Of a DNA stretch of 64,000 nucleotides, positions 36,600 to 51,150 are shown one piece after another (within the stretch, counting starts at the first letter, position 1; every line of letters starts with the position of its first letter). The notes beneath the pieces were generated by a model. The model was not told where the DNA came from and did not search any database. It saw only the letters and a program-made list of their open reading frames with translations. The DNA lies in assembly GCA_026874595.1 (NCBI GenBank), contig CM049311.1, forward strand, positions 56,177,953-56,241,952, read 5' to 3'. The position numbers and the translations under genes are program-made. This DNA is from Sipunculus nudus. Its lineage: Eukaryota > Annelida > Sipuncula > Golfingiida > Sipunculidae.

Positions 36600-37330
36600 G
36601 CTCCTGTGTGGCCGCGGTCCCCATCCTAATCGGCGGCATGGGCCGTATCTGTCTTCATGGGGGCATTTCTTGAGGGTTTAATTGGCTGAGAGTCCAGCGT
36701 TGAAAACGACCACAAAACAACGACTTCGAAGCGCGCTGAATTATTTATCGAAACTTGTCTTTATTTCAGGGCGACCGACTCGAGGATTGTTCGTTGTGTT
36801 GTTTAATCAGATAGTGCTCGTTGTGGTAAGCGGCCCGGTCCTTCATTTTGCGTTCTAGCACCTGCTATTGTCTGGGTGCTGACGTCACGCTCACCTGCAG
36901 CCAGAAAGTGTTTGCTTCCATGCACTATTAGCCAAGTCATTGGGGTGCAGATTTATTTTGCCTAGGCTTACCGGAGCCGAGCCCTTCTGCCAAGATTAAT
37001 TTAAACTAAATCCGGGTTGAGCCTTAGGCACGGAATCTATTTTAAAACCGACCACTGGCATAGTGATGCGCTTCGATCGTTTACCAAAGCCTCCGGTAGG
37101 AATGCTGAGTGATGCCATACCGGTGGTAAAATAGGCGACGTAATGGCGGACTGCATTAGAGAGCGATGAAATCACCTATAATGCTAAGTCGTAACGATGT
37201 GATTACGTCAATGGCTTCCCCTAGGGAAACCAGTTTCGCGACAGCATACGCGCACCGTCAGTGATTTGTCTTTACATATCGGCGGTTCACATATGTTAAG
37301 CGTGGTGGGCATAGCGGGGCGTGGCGGGTG
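36600..37330. promoter_or_regulatory. GC-richer intronic block, possible enhancer
   Basis: In an AT-rich intron this 700 bp block has balanced GC, a perfect CRE (TGACGTCA at about 36880), TAATTG, AGATTAATTTAAA and CACCTG words. A splice-like pair also occurs (TTTATTTCAG to 36769, GTAAGC from 36826), but two of three frames are closed. I read it as a candidate conserved noncoding element, not an exon. Confidence 0.25.
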
Positions 37331-38714
37331 GGTTTTCCTCTCAGCGTTTTAATCTGTTTCAACACTCGTCACTTTAATGCTTGACAGACCATGGTGTTCA
37401 TGGCGACATAAATTGTTGTTTCTATAGCAACAAGGAATACCAAGACAAACTTATTTAAGGACAAGGCACTGATTCACTTTTAGGTAGCAATATACCAACC
37501 GTACCTGCTTAATGAACGGCTTGCCTCCGGCCTGACAGAAAGTGAAACCTGTCCGCCAACTGTCTATGAACCCGCTCACGACTCTGACTGCAAAAGAGAA
37601 AAGGCGAAAACCCGCAGCACTAAATATATAATAATTAAAAGCTGTTTATGTCTTCCTTTCCTTTAATACCACATTTACCACTCTTCCTGATGATGCAGAC
37701 TAGACACTGCGAAAAATAAAAGAAATACAAATATACAATATTTGTTTATATTCTTATTTTATTAGTATAGCTTCCGTTTATATTATATCATTTCATCATT
37801 TTTATTTTCATACGGAATCCATACTAGTCTTATTTACGTTGCTGATCCAGAGCTATTGTGATTACCATTTTTCCGTCGTCCGACCGCCTGCCTTTTATCG
37901 TGTACGGGCCGTCCCTCTGTCCAGCCGTGGTTGACCCTAACCTTTCCACCTAGAAAGTGTGAACTTAGCCGATGGACGTTAAGTCTTCTAAGAAACAAGA
38001 TATTATGTCAATGTGACAAATATTTTGCATAGTACTTGGACAAAAGTATAACGTTTAGCACCCTGACTCGTCCTAGCGTCATGGTGGCAACTCAAATATT
38101 CTACGATGGACCAGAAAGGAAAATAATGTGCCTCATTAACACGTTAATATATGTTAGTATGTACATTTCAGACAAAAGCGGTTCAGCACGTTTTACAGAA
38201 ATGTCACCAACGGTAATTTCATATCTTTATTTCTGTTGCACGTACACTGTATACAATTCATGCTTATAAATACTCCATTATCTCAATAATCAACTCAACA
38301 ATTGGCTTGAACACAGGACTGAACTTAACAGCAACCAACATACATGTACTAAAACTACTGTGATTTTACCTTGGGGCTAATGTAATCCTTTTTATACACT
38401 GGAATTACGCCAACCTTAATATCCCTTCAAGTTCCATCCGTTACAAAGAAAGCTATGTTTACACGGCTGGAGATGCCGCATGTTACGCTGTCGGAAATTC
38501 TAACGGAGACGCAGCAGTCATGTCACAGAGTTTAACATTGTAGCCGCTCTTTGATCCGTGCGCAATGTCTGCTCGTTCGTATGTGTGCATGATATAATAT
38601 TTATTGTTATTGACATATTTTAGTTCGAGGAAAGATCGGAAGCAGATAGTATTAAAAGAATTAATCAGCTTCTAGCTTAATTAATTATTAAGATGTATAA
38701 TAAGTTTATCGTCG

Positions 38715-38800
38715 TTTAATTGTTGGTTGGGTGTTTAGTTGGATGTTTACTGGATTATTTGGTAGGTTGGGTGGTTGATGGGTTGGTTGGTTGGTTTGTC
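38715..38800. repeat. TTGG-rich low-complexity run
   Basis: Repeated GGTTGG, GGGTGG and TTGGTTGG words over about 85 bp. Confidence 0.7.
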
Positions 38801-39921
38801 TACTAATAATTTTAATCGTAAACTTAAATACGAATGTTGATGACATTTGGTTTAGGCTTAAAGTACTTCCTAAGGAATGAACAATTAAATTTTATCCCGG
38901 TCGAGAGTTTGAGACATGTACTTGTATTATGAGCCTTTTGTTTTGGCCCGCAGACCCTTCGATGCAATCATGGAGGTGAATCGGGATAGAAGTATTCTTC
39001 TCACTTGTACTGAGACATTTCCGATGAAGCGCCATCCTGATTGAGATATTTATGTAGTCGGGGACTACCTATCTAGCTTTGTTTTATGAATAAAACAAGA
39101 CCTTATGAACAACCTTTCACGAGGACATTCTACATGGTTAGATATCCGAGATAATGGCACGGAATGTACATTCTAATCGAAGACATTATACATTGTTGCT
39201 TGTCATGGCTCTGGCTCTAAAGACTAACATAACTAATCAGTAACTATACAGCAAAACGCCGTTACCTGAATAAGCTCCCAATGATGCTAAAAGTCCAGCC
39301 CTTTAGAATTACATTGGATGAATACTTCAGCGTTATCCCCAAAATGTTCAATATAGGGCATGCTTTATCACAAATGTTATAATTAAGTTGACAAAAAAGT
39401 TCCAGCTTCAATCATCAGGTTTCCCCTTACGTCAACGATTTTGAGTCAGACGGTCTGATTAACAAGTCCTTGTGCGGGAGCTAAAGATAGTCCTTTCAAC
39501 TTGAAAATCAAAATTGATCTGTTAAAAAAGGTAATTTTATAGTTAAAGACTTATTTTGCGTTTATGTTCGACGTTCACGTATCGACCCCATAAAAATAGG
39601 AGAACCGTCAGTTTTCTTTCCCTAAATCGTTCCTAATTTCTTGAGTCAGAGAAAACTGCAAAAAGTGTGAAAGCTTTCCTCATAAATAAAAAAAAATGAT
39701 CTCGTGTTCAAGACCAGTACAGTAAAAAGGATATAGACAGGAATCGTCTATGATAAAATAACAATGAATATTAAGAACATTCCAATTTTTCAATACGGAA
39801 CTTTACAAAATAGCAACAGTTACATAGTGGTCAATGTTCTGAATCGGTTTGATATTGAAAAGATGCATCATCAAAAGGCATTGAAAAGAACATGCATCAT
39901 CAAAAGGCAAATGTTTTTCAA

Positions 39922-40100
39922 GGACGGATCCAGGATTTTGGAAAGGGGAGAGTCACGCCAAGGAAGACTGAAAGAAAACCTTAAAGACGGATCTATGGAC
40001 CGGGGAGAAGGGTCTCAGGGTCGCAAAGTTTGGTTTGAAACCCTGAAAGGATTAAAGGTTGTTTCGGCTCCAAATGACCCACCCCCTGGATCCGCCACTG
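39922..40100. mobile_element. Complete GGATCC-type MITE, about 180 bp
   Basis: The left end GGACGGATCCAGGATTTTGG and right end ACCCCCTGGATCCGCCACTG are inverse copies of a CAGTGGCGGATCCAGGGGG-type terminus. The interior is purine-rich with AAACCCTGAAAGG words. No transposase. Ends of the CAGNGGCGGATC type recur across many animal genomes and are often assigned to hAT-like MITEs. The assignment is from memory. An apparent 130-codon frame over 39764-40156 reads through it and is not a gene. Confidence 0.65.
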
Positions 40101-43100
40101 TTCTTGGCAAGGAAAATGTTTTGGATGTAAATGGAGGGAAATGCATGGCATGTTAATCTATGGAAGTTTTTTTCTGTCAAATATGTATATTTATATGGTA
40201 TATATGGTGTTTATTCATAGTTCATTATAACCCTAGGATTTGTGTATTCCCGTCATAAATAAGAACATGAAAAATAACAATTATCAAATGTTCTTTGTTT
40301 TGTTCGACTCTTCGAAAATAAATTACTTTGGGTCTAAGTATAGAGGAGACTCTACGTGTGAACCTCGTGGCTTCTGAAGATGATGTGCATAATCTAAGAT
40401 TAACGCTGATAATCGGTCTTTAGATCCGGTTTGATTCAGCAGAGAATCAGGAAAACTAGGTGCTGTATCAGGAATATTGCCGTCCCACTCCTTGACATCC
40501 CATTGTAAATAAACAGCCATTGTCGCCGTGTTTATAGATTTTCCAAAACATACATTAGTCACAGGTTACATCTAGATTTGATGTTCATTTTCAAGGTCGC
40601 GACTTGGGATGGCTTCCAGCGATCGCTTGAAGATTACGGACGTCTAGTCATCCTTGTCGTTGTTTGTATTGAAGCATGGCGGGACTAGATTTGACGCTCA
40701 AAACACAATGTCGAACAAGATTCTTATTTTAACAAAAGCACCGAAAACGGGCATAATACCAAGGGCGTGCGCAGGATTTTAGCATAGGGGGACTCACGAC
40801 CGCAAAAAGTCTTGAGGGGACACCCCCCCCCCCCCAGCCAGTGGTTAGCAGTGTTGGTGAGTTTCGTGAAAATCCACCGAATCCTCGGTAAGTTATCGCT
40901 GCGGCACTTAAAGTTAACAGACGGACGGTGGGTATACCATAATACTCCCGTCATATGACGGGCGCATAAAAAACAATCGGCTGATGAAACTAGATTTGCA
41001 ATTACCAAGCGATCACTAGAAGTCACCCGCGACACATGCAATAAGGCTTTATTGGGGAATGTAAGATCTAGGAAACTGGGTCATGGTCAAAAAGAAATAT
41101 CAGGTGCAAATCAGTCACCTTCGACTAATATTGTGCCCTAAGATCAGTTTTTGTAAAATCATTCATATTGCAGATATATCGCAAACATGGGAAGAAGAAA
41201 AGGAAGAAAAAAAAGAGTAAAACTGAAATCGATGGTTTCGCTCTCGGGGGGTCCTAAGAAAGTCCACCCACACAGTCATTTTCACTTGAAATAACCCTTC
41301 CTCCGAGGTGATGCATAATTATGGAAATTTATATCCATACCATATTGAATTCATTAAACACTGAGACAGAAGGAATCGTCTCACCGTCAGCTCTTTTAAT
41401 ATCTCTTGTATTTCAAATGCAATAAGCTTTTGTCTGCACACAACAAATAGGTTTTACGTCTTCCAATTATCTAGGTTTTAAGCTTTTTCAGATTTTGCGA
41501 AATGCCATTATCCCCATGATTAATAAATGACAAAATGATATTGAAATATAACTACCTTATACATAAATATTCCAGTGCCGAATTAACCTATTCGAGCCAT
41601 ATGTAAAAGGGTACATAGATTTTATTACTTTCAAGCTAAGTGAGTATTCTGTTTTTACAATTAGAAACTTCATAAAAAGTTTAACGCGCAGGTATAATTT
41701 TTGTATGTCAAATATATAAACAACCTATATATTTAACATTCCGTTTTATGGATTAAGCATTGGCAAATCTGAGTAAGATTGTTCAATTAGTTTCGGGCAT
41801 GATTAAGGTATCATTAAGTTAGAGTAAGTCTGGGAAGAATTTTCAGATATGACACGGCAGGGGCGGACTGAGCCATGCCTTTGGAAGCTTTGAAGTTTTA
41901 CTTAAGCCACTGTTAACAGACCCAGTATGACCTATATCTGCTGGCTTATTCGCGTAGAGACCCCGGGCTGAAATTCATGGGACCCGTAGATGATAGTTGA
42001 GAAAGATATTCAGCAAAACTATACAGGCTTGCTGAAGACTATTATAATGATCAGAGCTATAGCGTTGTTAAATCACATTTATCATGACCAACATTATATT
42101 TTAAACCATTTGTTATTAAAATCATGTGATGTTAAATATTTAAATGTGTTTAGTTTTATTTGTACCACATTGCCATTCGCCATCCCTGTCAATGGTCATT
42201 GACCCATTGCCCCCCCCCCCCAAAAAAAAAAAAAATATGGTACACTTATAACTCTGAAGTTTGCAACCATTAGATAAGCCTTCAACAGGTCCGTAAACTG
42301 CTAAGATTTCTCACCAAGACCTTCCTCTAGACAATCCGGGTTTAATTTGATAATATAGATGATGACCTATTTGCAGTGAGTTAAGGACTAAACGTCTTAA
42401 AATAAATATTAAATTTTGTAAAATATTCTGGAGCTCGATGCGGGGCCACCAAAATTGTTATGTTTGTATATCACATGCTACTTTTGCTACTAGTTGCATC
42501 CGCCATAGAACTACACCAGCGAGGTCTGTGCCTGGCTATATTCACTACAATTCGGAGTTAACCCTCACTGAAAGCCAATGGTTGTGCCTGACAGAATTTA
42601 GGTACATCGAAAGAGTAATATGATGTGTCCGCTTCAGTGCTTCAGTGAACACATTTATCTTCCTAAAGAGTATTTATCTAAAAGCCAGGTATTTGCCCAC
42701 CTTTCTTTACAGAATTTCTATTACTTTATGGCTTACTCGTCGCAGCTTTTATTTACCACTCACTAATTTCTTTATTAAGAAAAGCTCTTACGTCGCCTCT
42801 AAAATGAAGTTAAGCTGTTATTAAACACATCAGAGTTTACATTGGGGAAAACTATGTAAATTAAGGTGGTTTGTTGCTTATCTACGGGAGCTGAAAGTTC
42901 ACCAGTTGTAAAGCGCATTTGGCAAAAACACTGACTTTAGCCCATGAAGATGTCCAAGATTTATCTCTAGTAAACAGACGGCAGCTATCGGAATAGGCTT
43001 TTGGCACATATGTAAACAAAGCAAGGTTACTGTGTTATAAAATGTTAATGTAGAAGAAATTGGGTTTGCTGTATTGTGAAATACTCTTAATGATATAAAC

Positions 43101-45059
43101 ACCCTGAAATAATGATTGCATGCAAGAACATGGAATACTCGTGATTTCAGTAGATTTTTTAGCTGATTGACGGCTTCTTTATCACAAACTCTAGATATTT
43201 CTGTTTATCGTCATATACCATGTAAGAGTTAGTGATTGAATTGATCACGTGAGTTACTATTTTTACGCGAGGTCCGTCTAAACGGCCTAATCGGCATTTA
43301 TCAGCAATGGCCATGAGAATTCGTACTCATGCGAATGGAATCCTCTTCATGTGTGCAACATCCTGACTTAATATATTAATTACAAAATATTAAATATTAA
43401 TTACATTTTTTTTTCAAACCTTAATCAAGATATAGGCATCTGTCATCTTTAGAGTCAAGCATTTTTTTTAATCTTGAAAATTGACTTTGAATTTTTACTA
43501 TTTAAGTATTTTAAGTTGACATACAATTCGTTGACACGCACACACCCGAGCGCCTAACAAAACATTACAGTTCATTTCGGTTATTGGAGGGAGCAGCCTA
43601 ACATTCATTGTCATATAATCTGCGATACAATACAATCAATATCGTATCAAAATTTGTGTGTTTTTTTAAGCTTTGTTTCTTTTGGCTTGGTTTCCTTTTT
43701 TTTACACAGGTGGGCGGTATAAAATGTTTGACTTATTGCTACACGCTTTGTGATTGGCTTACGTAGTCTGTGTTTAATGCCCAATTAATCTCGGAGGCTA
43801 GAGTTACCAAATTACTCGGTTTTTACTAACAGCGACTTTCTTTTAGTAGTTAGTGTTAACAGTGATATTTTGTTTGTTTGTGTGAAAATACACACTCGAG
43901 GGAGCTCGGTTAGCTGACCCCCATCTGGGGACTTTATTTCTCATAAAAATGTATGCTGGGGGAAAATGTTGAAAGAGTATATTTGATTGGCTGCCAGTTA
44001 CCAAATATGTGATATGCATTTTGTTCAGTGCATGTGGTTCCACAATATTAATTGTGCCAAAACTTCAATAGCCAGTAAAACATGCGATAGTTTTCAAGTG
44101 ACTTAAGGCAACGTAATGTTTCAAGTGTTTCTGAAAAATATACATATCAGCAAGGCAGATTCAAGTTCGCTCCCTGCAATTATAAACAATGCTTATATAT
44201 CAACACACGATATACTCGAACAAATGTGTGGAAATAATCAGAAATTAAGCTAGTTAGTTTAACAAGGATGCAGTAGGCGGGCTGAGGAAATATGGATTCT
44301 CATACTTATGTCAAGAATAAGATATGTATATTCTGTAACTGTATCTTCGGCAGTATTAGGAATATATCACTATTGTCACGGATGAAGCATGTGTTAATAT
44401 TTCATTAAAGACAGTATATAATCCAATTAGACTTGAATACTATTTGTATAGCTGATTTAAATCTACATCAGCTACCGGGATAATAGCTGTATTAATCTGA
44501 GAGCGGCTAAGACATAACTAATAAACCGTACAGAGTTACAGATTTCCCGGGTGATAAGTTGTTCATTATAGTACTGAAAGGTGCTAGCAATACATATTCA
44601 TCAGCAGAGGCATCTTAGCGCTGTATCTGTTAATCATTATTTCCCTTTTCTCATTTCTGCAATGGTTAACACAGATAATAACACGATCAAAATGGAAAGC
44701 TGTCAGCCAAAAAGAGAGTAATGATCTCTACTTTAACGTGAGAGCAATTCATATATAAAATTTACCCAGGGGTGAACCATTATTTTATTCCGATGCGTGT
44801 ATCATGATTTGTCGGATACATCAAATTACAGGATGGACGGCTGGAGGATGGAGAACATGATAAATGGAGAGATGATGAGAAATATAGCAAGGCCAGTTGT
44901 CTGATAAAATCAAAAAGCAAATTCCTGGAATTTAAGTCCATCACTTCTGTCTTTTGTTGTTTTTCATGCTAACCTAATCAAAATGTTTCAGTTTTTATGT
45001 TTGCTTCAAGATGTCTCTACATGTCATAATTTTGGTTGTGAAATAGGAACAAAGTTTAA

Positions 45060-45253
45060 TATATTTTTAGGAGCTGGAGAGAATAAATTTTCTGACAGAC
45101 ACCCCTAAACCTATCCTAACCATGCATGAGAGCAATTAATGAACCAAATTTTAATGAAATCGGATGATATGAAAAAAAACCTGTCGGATGGACAGAAAGA
45201 GGGACGGACAGACAAACCTTAATCAATGTCCCCCGTTCCGGGAAGCGGGGGAC
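45060..45253 (+). mobile_element. Dispersed repeat ending in a C5/G5 hairpin
   Basis: AGGAGCTGGAGAGAATAAAT leads through CTGTCGGATGGACAGAAAG and GACGGACAGACAAACC to a near-perfect terminal hairpin, GTCCCCCGTTCC (45228-45239) with GGAAGCGGGGGAC (45241-45253). The GACGGACAG words link it loosely to the elements at 20168 and 49415. I have seen such ends in bivalve genomes. No coding capacity. Confidence 0.45.
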
Positions 45254-48200
45254 AAAAATATTTTATAAGGAGAAATATGAATTTTACATAAAGGTTAGAC
45301 ACTCTTTTACTGTGTATGATGTACTCAGTCTTATTTGGCACCACCTCTGATGACCACAACAGTTCTGTGTACATCTTTGTGCATCCCAATCTAATAGGTG
45401 ATGGTAACTATAGGTTAAAATGGTTTCATCGAGGAAAACTAACCTTAATAATTTCCTGTTTTTTGGTTGCTTAGTATGTGCGATATATCAAATGTAAAAA
45501 AATATGCAAAAGGAGGAAATAGTATGAAATATATATAAAATATAATTATATTTATATATTCAGTTGTCGTGATAGGTTATACTACCTTTGGGTCAGCGAT
45601 TCAATTTTATTATGAATGAAATCATCTTTATCAAACATAGAAATTTGTACATATGGTAAGGAGGAGGCAGTTCCCTTGATCCGTCTTAAAATCGACGCCT
45701 ATACCTTTCCCTTGGCTGAAGGGAAAGTGTAGTCTTGAGTGGTGAAGTGACTGAAATATCCGGTTGAGAAGTTTGTGAATACCCGGGAGTAATCCTGTCA
45801 CTTCATATAATCTACTGGTCCAAGTAACGTACAAGCGACCTTGGCTGGGTTGTCAGTATATCATGCGAGCAAAACATCATGGACAGTGCCTGCAGGATCT
45901 AAACTTCTCATGGTGCACAGGGCTGCTTTCATATCAAATAAAATGCTGACCTTATACCTAGATTATCCGAGGTCTCATCAATTTAAATGTTTATCACGGA
46001 AGCTGCCATCCGTGAAGTGCAGTTCTATATTTGTTTGCCCCTAGGGCAAATTGGTATTATTGGCTGAATGCCTTCACTGCCGCTCCAAATGAATGGCGGA
46101 ACTGACATCAGCAGGTTTTTTTCACGTACTAGTACAATCTTAATTTTTATTTTGGTCATAGAAGGTCTTACTCCGTTAACATTATTGAGTTACTTCAGTG
46201 AAAGTAACAGATGTCAGACTGGCCCAGGAGTAGCTCTGACGACGGAACAGACCAGTTCACTCAAAGTACTATCCAGCTAAACTTTGGATTTATTTATTTA
46301 TTTATTACAAATATATTTATCAGGAGAGCCTATTCAGTTCAATACTGTTTTAGTGGGGCCCTGTTACAATTTCATATACATTATTACAATAGAAGTAGAT
46401 GATAGAATATATGAATAAACAATGAGATACATATGAACTACAAAGTGTATTCTAAGACATAAATGAAATATTAATATCCTACATAATAATATTTACGGAT
46501 TTCGGCGAAACTTGGTAAGAAAAAACAATCACATTTGAAACATATACAAAGTCCACAATGTTAAAATATTGGATAAATATCCATATGCAAAAATATACAT
46601 TTAAACCACAAAAGTTTATGTGATTCACGGAAGTAGAATTCGGATATGAGCGCGCAGTTTGTTCAAATGGAAAGGTCGACAATGGGCTAATGAGGATTTG
46701 AAGTGTGTTTTTTCGTAAATCTGCCTGCATTTTTGTTGTATTACTGACTTAATACAATCATGTCTTCCGCGGCTTATGTGACGAGCAGCTAAGTCTTTAG
46801 ATGGACAGAAAATGACTCAAGACACCATAGAGACCATGGATTAGGTTTGCACATCAACCTTTTCTTTTTTCATTAATTCCCCACCCTAAGCTAGGGTTCA
46901 GAGTAAAGTAATTAAAGAGATATCGCTGTGTGGTATAGGCGTAGGCATAGACGGCCATTGCAGTAAAGTAGTCGGCAAGGACTAGTGTCACGACTCTGAG
47001 TAGGACATATCAATCGAATAAGAACTACTAATGATCGTAAGAATGACATCGCGAACATACTTATCACGTATAGCTCTACCAAACAAACATGGCGAAACTC
47101 TAATAAAAAATTTACATGAAGTACATGATTTCATATGTACTTTTTACAAGGATATACCTTACAGTCCAAGCTTTTCTTATCAGGAGGATGAATGCTCAGG
47201 ATTTGTCTCTAGTTCATCATCTAGGGAGTAATTTCGAATTACATCCTGTAGATCTTTTAATTATTCCTAACATTGAACTGATCATGTGGTCTGTAATCCT
47301 CAACAGGTCCAACTCTACCAGTTAAAGCTGTCCTGGTGGTGTTAAGCGCAACCATTTGAATCCCTACATTCACTGATGTATCTTTCTCAATGATTTGCGC
47401 ATTGCCCTGTCCATTGAGGATAACAATAAGAACGATATGTTATTAAGCCTTCTGGATTCAATTTTTTTAACGGGGCTAGAAATAATCTAGTCACGTTAAA
47501 ACGTTGGTGTATTATTATAAGAATTACACAAAGAACGGTATTATATAAGAATTACATGGAGATCGTCTATAAAAGATTACATCTTGCAAAGTATATAACA
47601 TCTGTTGCTACCCACCAAATTCTCAATTAATGTACTATTACACCCTGCGACCTTACACTTTGGGAAGTTAATGAATATCATGATCAAAACATGAGAGCTT
47701 ACAAAAGTCACTTCACGCGCGTATCAAATTAAACGACAAGTAGTAAGGAGACTTCGGGGACCCTGCATGACAGCTTATAGCATTTATCACGCCCCTGTTA
47801 AAATCTTCAAGTATTAAACCGACACTTAAATGTTGCCACCTCTCTGATAAGATCAAGGAAAGCTGAAGTCGTAATACAGTGAGCGATAAATGTATCAAAG
47901 GCTTTCAGTAAATATAGGAAACATACAAAAAATGGCCCTGTACGTTTTTCTGAATCCGTGACATTCAGCAGGGAGAGGTCTTGCCTAATCTTGGTGAGTG
48001 TTTGAGCAGTCTTTGATCGCGCTGAAAAGTGCGTCTGTGGGTTCTCTGATTGCCGGCAGAACAAATCAGTGTAAAACGAGTCATGCTTTGGTCACACAGT
48101 GGGTTGTTCATTCCCGCTGGATTTCTTAATAATAACTGTTTCAGGTCCGATTAAAGATCGGCATGGGTGAAAGTTGCCACATTACTCTGCACTTGAAGTC

Positions 48201-49414
48201 GCGTTCGGTATCGATTCTTTGTGTTTCAACTGCACTTTGAGGCTCTTTGGGGAAATCCCCTTACCGGGTGTTTAACAAAACCCAACAACAACCAACGGCG
48301 CCGACTTTTATTCATGAAACAGTCTGGAGTTGGTAAAAACTGATGAAAGCGTTGGCTTAAAGGGTTTAGTTTTACTCTTAGACATCAAAACAAACATTGA
48401 ATAATTTATTTTCTGTTAATATTGGAAGGGAAATAAAATTGATTCGAAATTTATTTTTTATGCAAGCTTCAGCAGTTTCATTTTTTTTTTAAATTCTGTA
48501 TCTGCTCTCAGTATTTTCTGTCTCCATCATTTCTAATCAAATGTAAGTACGCGAGGTTTTACTCATAATTAAAGTCTAGATTTGTACACTTTTGTTTATT
48601 GCGTCTGAGAGGAGCAGTCGTTGTCTTATATCTGGACCAAAGTAATGATGATACATGTTCTATAATGCTGGTATTGATATCCCTGTACAGAAAGCTCAGG
48701 CTCATGAAGATCATCTTCGACAAAAAAGACAAACACAGTATTAATTTTTATGCAATTGGTCTGGCGCGAAAGGCAAATACAAAAAAAATTTCCGTAGACG
48801 CGGTAGCAGCTGTTAGGAGAAATAATCCGAGGTAAAGTTTCTTTAATTAGTCCTTTTTCCCTGTAGCTTTGCTTCATATTTCAGAGTTTCACTAGCAAAC
48901 TGTACCTTGTTGAATATAGCATTTTGCATAAATGAGAGGGTTTTCAGGTATGAAGTTTTTGTTCCAACACGCGTATGACCTTTGTGATTTTAAGACATTT
49001 CCAAATGTTTTTGCTGTATCACTAATATTTACGAAATGTTATTTGAATATTTCTATTCCTGTTCACTCATATAGTCCCAGAACACCTCCACATCACAACC
49101 GAAATGGTTAATTTGGACCCACTGATACGATGCAGATAGTATAGCATATAGATAAGATCAAACAATATACTCCTCTTAAAATAAATTAAAATGGCCAAAT
49201 TGCACATTTTTTATCATGATACTTGATCTCATCACCTGCACACGACCACAGATGGGTATAGTCCATCAGGTTTATTCTCAAATTTCTACTTATTTACAGG
49301 ATACTACTTGAGACAACATTGTTGAACATCGTGGCCACATGGATAAGTTTCAAGTAAATAATTGTCAAAATACTGTTAAGTGCATCAGTGTACAATTGCG
49401 TCAGTAGTGGCCTT

Positions 49415-49650
49415 TTTAGCTCAAATGACTGTAAGTCATGACTGTAAGTCATTTAAACTATATGATGATCATACCTGTCTGTCGTCGGGGTCTGGTTGTC
49501 CTTTAGGAGGGCACAAATCGTAACTGTATGTCCTAGAACCTGCTGAAGCTTGGCATCCAGGGATTTACTTGAAATGTCTCTTTGAATGTCTGATATGAGG
49601 TCACTACAACCTATACAAGCAACACAAATAAATATTTCAAACCGATTATG
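49415..49650 (-). mobile_element. Inverted relative of the 20168-20810 repeat
   Basis: TTAGCTCAAATGACTGTAAG at the left, GGGCACAAATCGTAAC at 49514 and AGGTCACTACAACCT near 49608 are inverse matches of the right part of the element at 20168-20810 (GTTACGATTTGTGCCC near 20692, end TGAGCTAA). The end has a duplicated ATGACTGTAAGTC word and the perfect 10 bp palindrome AGTCATGACT. Confidence 0.6.
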
Positions 49651-50008
49651 TTTCTCTCTAAAAATAAACCCTGCACTTTTCTTACTCTATGTTAGAGCTA
49701 ATCGAAAGGTTGTCAAGGATAAATGGTCCCCCATAACTGCTTAGATACGTTTAAATTATTTCTCTTCAAAAGATTTTCATACGAGAATAAACATAATGAA
49801 TTTGGAAAAGTTTTAAATCTCCTCATATTTCTTCGAATTTGAATAAAATACCCTCGTTGCTCGTGGGCTGGCTGAAATGCTCCTGGGTTCTATGAGTTAA
49901 TTGGGGAAGTGGACCCAATGACGACAGCAGTTTCGATAAAAACGATGAGACCACATGGAGGCAACAACCCATTTATTCCGCCGGAACTACAAGAATCTAC
50001 AAAATGGC

Positions 50009-50022
50009 GCTGAGCATGCGCA
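50009..50022. promoter_or_regulatory. NRF1-like site
   Basis: GAGCATGCGCAGTC matches the GCATGCGCA half of the NRF1 palindrome and lies just after AAAATGGCGC. A weaker cousin, CGCGCATGCGTA, is near 32790. There is no evidence for a promoter here beyond the motif. Confidence 0.2.
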
Positions 50023-51017
50023 GTCGTGTGCGTTATGGTTAAGTAAGCATAGTTTCGTAGGAACTTGAAATGAACGTGTAAGAGTCTAATTCAATAAAAA
50101 AAATTATGCATATATAACAATGAGCAAGGTATAAAGTCATGTGACCCTCGGTTGAATCAGCAAGTGTAAGGAAAGAAACAAGTTTGAAGCCTCAGCACGA
50201 ATGAACAAAGTTTTTTTTTCTAAATGAAGTGCTGTATCATTCCCTTTCATTCGTAACTTATTATTTCACTATGGAAACACAGACTCCTCTTGGCGGTTTA
50301 TGGTATCGCGGGTACGATTAATGTGCTCCCTCGCCGGCCCTGATACCTCCATCCATCTTAAGTTGAGAAGTACTCAAGATAATGGGATTAAAGGGCACCC
50401 GATCGCTAGATAATATATCACCTGGAAATGAATTAATTTGTCTTTTCACGATGCCGTGTTAGTGATGGCTGTGTTATAATTGACGAGCTGTCCCTGGCTT
50501 CAAGATGAGATTGGCCTTCCCATCACAATGCAGATACGGATCTTATTAGGTTAAGTGGGAGTTGGTGTCACGGCTCAAGTAGTTCGTCCAAATGGGTATA
50601 AGCGGGGGAAAGTTGACCTCATGGAATTTAAGAAAAATCTAGTAAAAGATTGTGGTCTGCTGAAGCGATAAAATATAGTGAGGCATAATAGCTCCGGAGG
50701 GCGTTAATATTTTTGAGGGAGAAAAGGTTTTGCGGTTATTGAGCTTTAGGAGGGAATGGGGGTTTGGAAGATGGTTAAACGGTGTAGGGCATAAACGAGA
50801 TCAAACGTTCCGAGGCCATGACTGCACGAAAGTTATAAAACCTTCTGAGTAACCATTACCGGCCAGTTTATATCCAGCACCAGGGGAGTCAACTTGTGAA
50901 TCATGACTGTGTGGAAACTTGAACACTGGAAAGTTCATCTAGTCCGCTAGGCCATATCATCAGGGATTTATGTTTGATAAATGTTTAAATAAACATCAAA
51001 TGGGACATTTAGTAAAG

Positions 51018-51150
51018 CAAAGTGAAATGCAAAGGTAGCTTATTATCGGGAAACAATATGAATTGTGAAGGTTTGCATATTAAGTGAGGCAAAATGAATT
51101 GTGATGGTAAGCAGAGTCCGTGAGACAATCTGAATTATGAAGGTAAACAC
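51018..51150. repeat. 36 bp tandem repeat, about 3.7 copies
   Basis: Copies start exactly at 51018, 51054, 51090 and 51126, each with CAAWATGAATTGTGAAGGT-like sequence (the first diverged). The unit length is constant at 36 bp. Confidence 0.85.

Noticed and set aside
36769-36826. Possible exon with TTTATTTCAG acceptor and GTAAGC donor
   Set aside because: Two frames are closed and it would fall inside CUB1, whose flanking exons already join in phase with a complete domain.
39764-40156. 130-codon + strand open frame
   Set aside because: Most of it is the noncoding MITE at 39922-40100.
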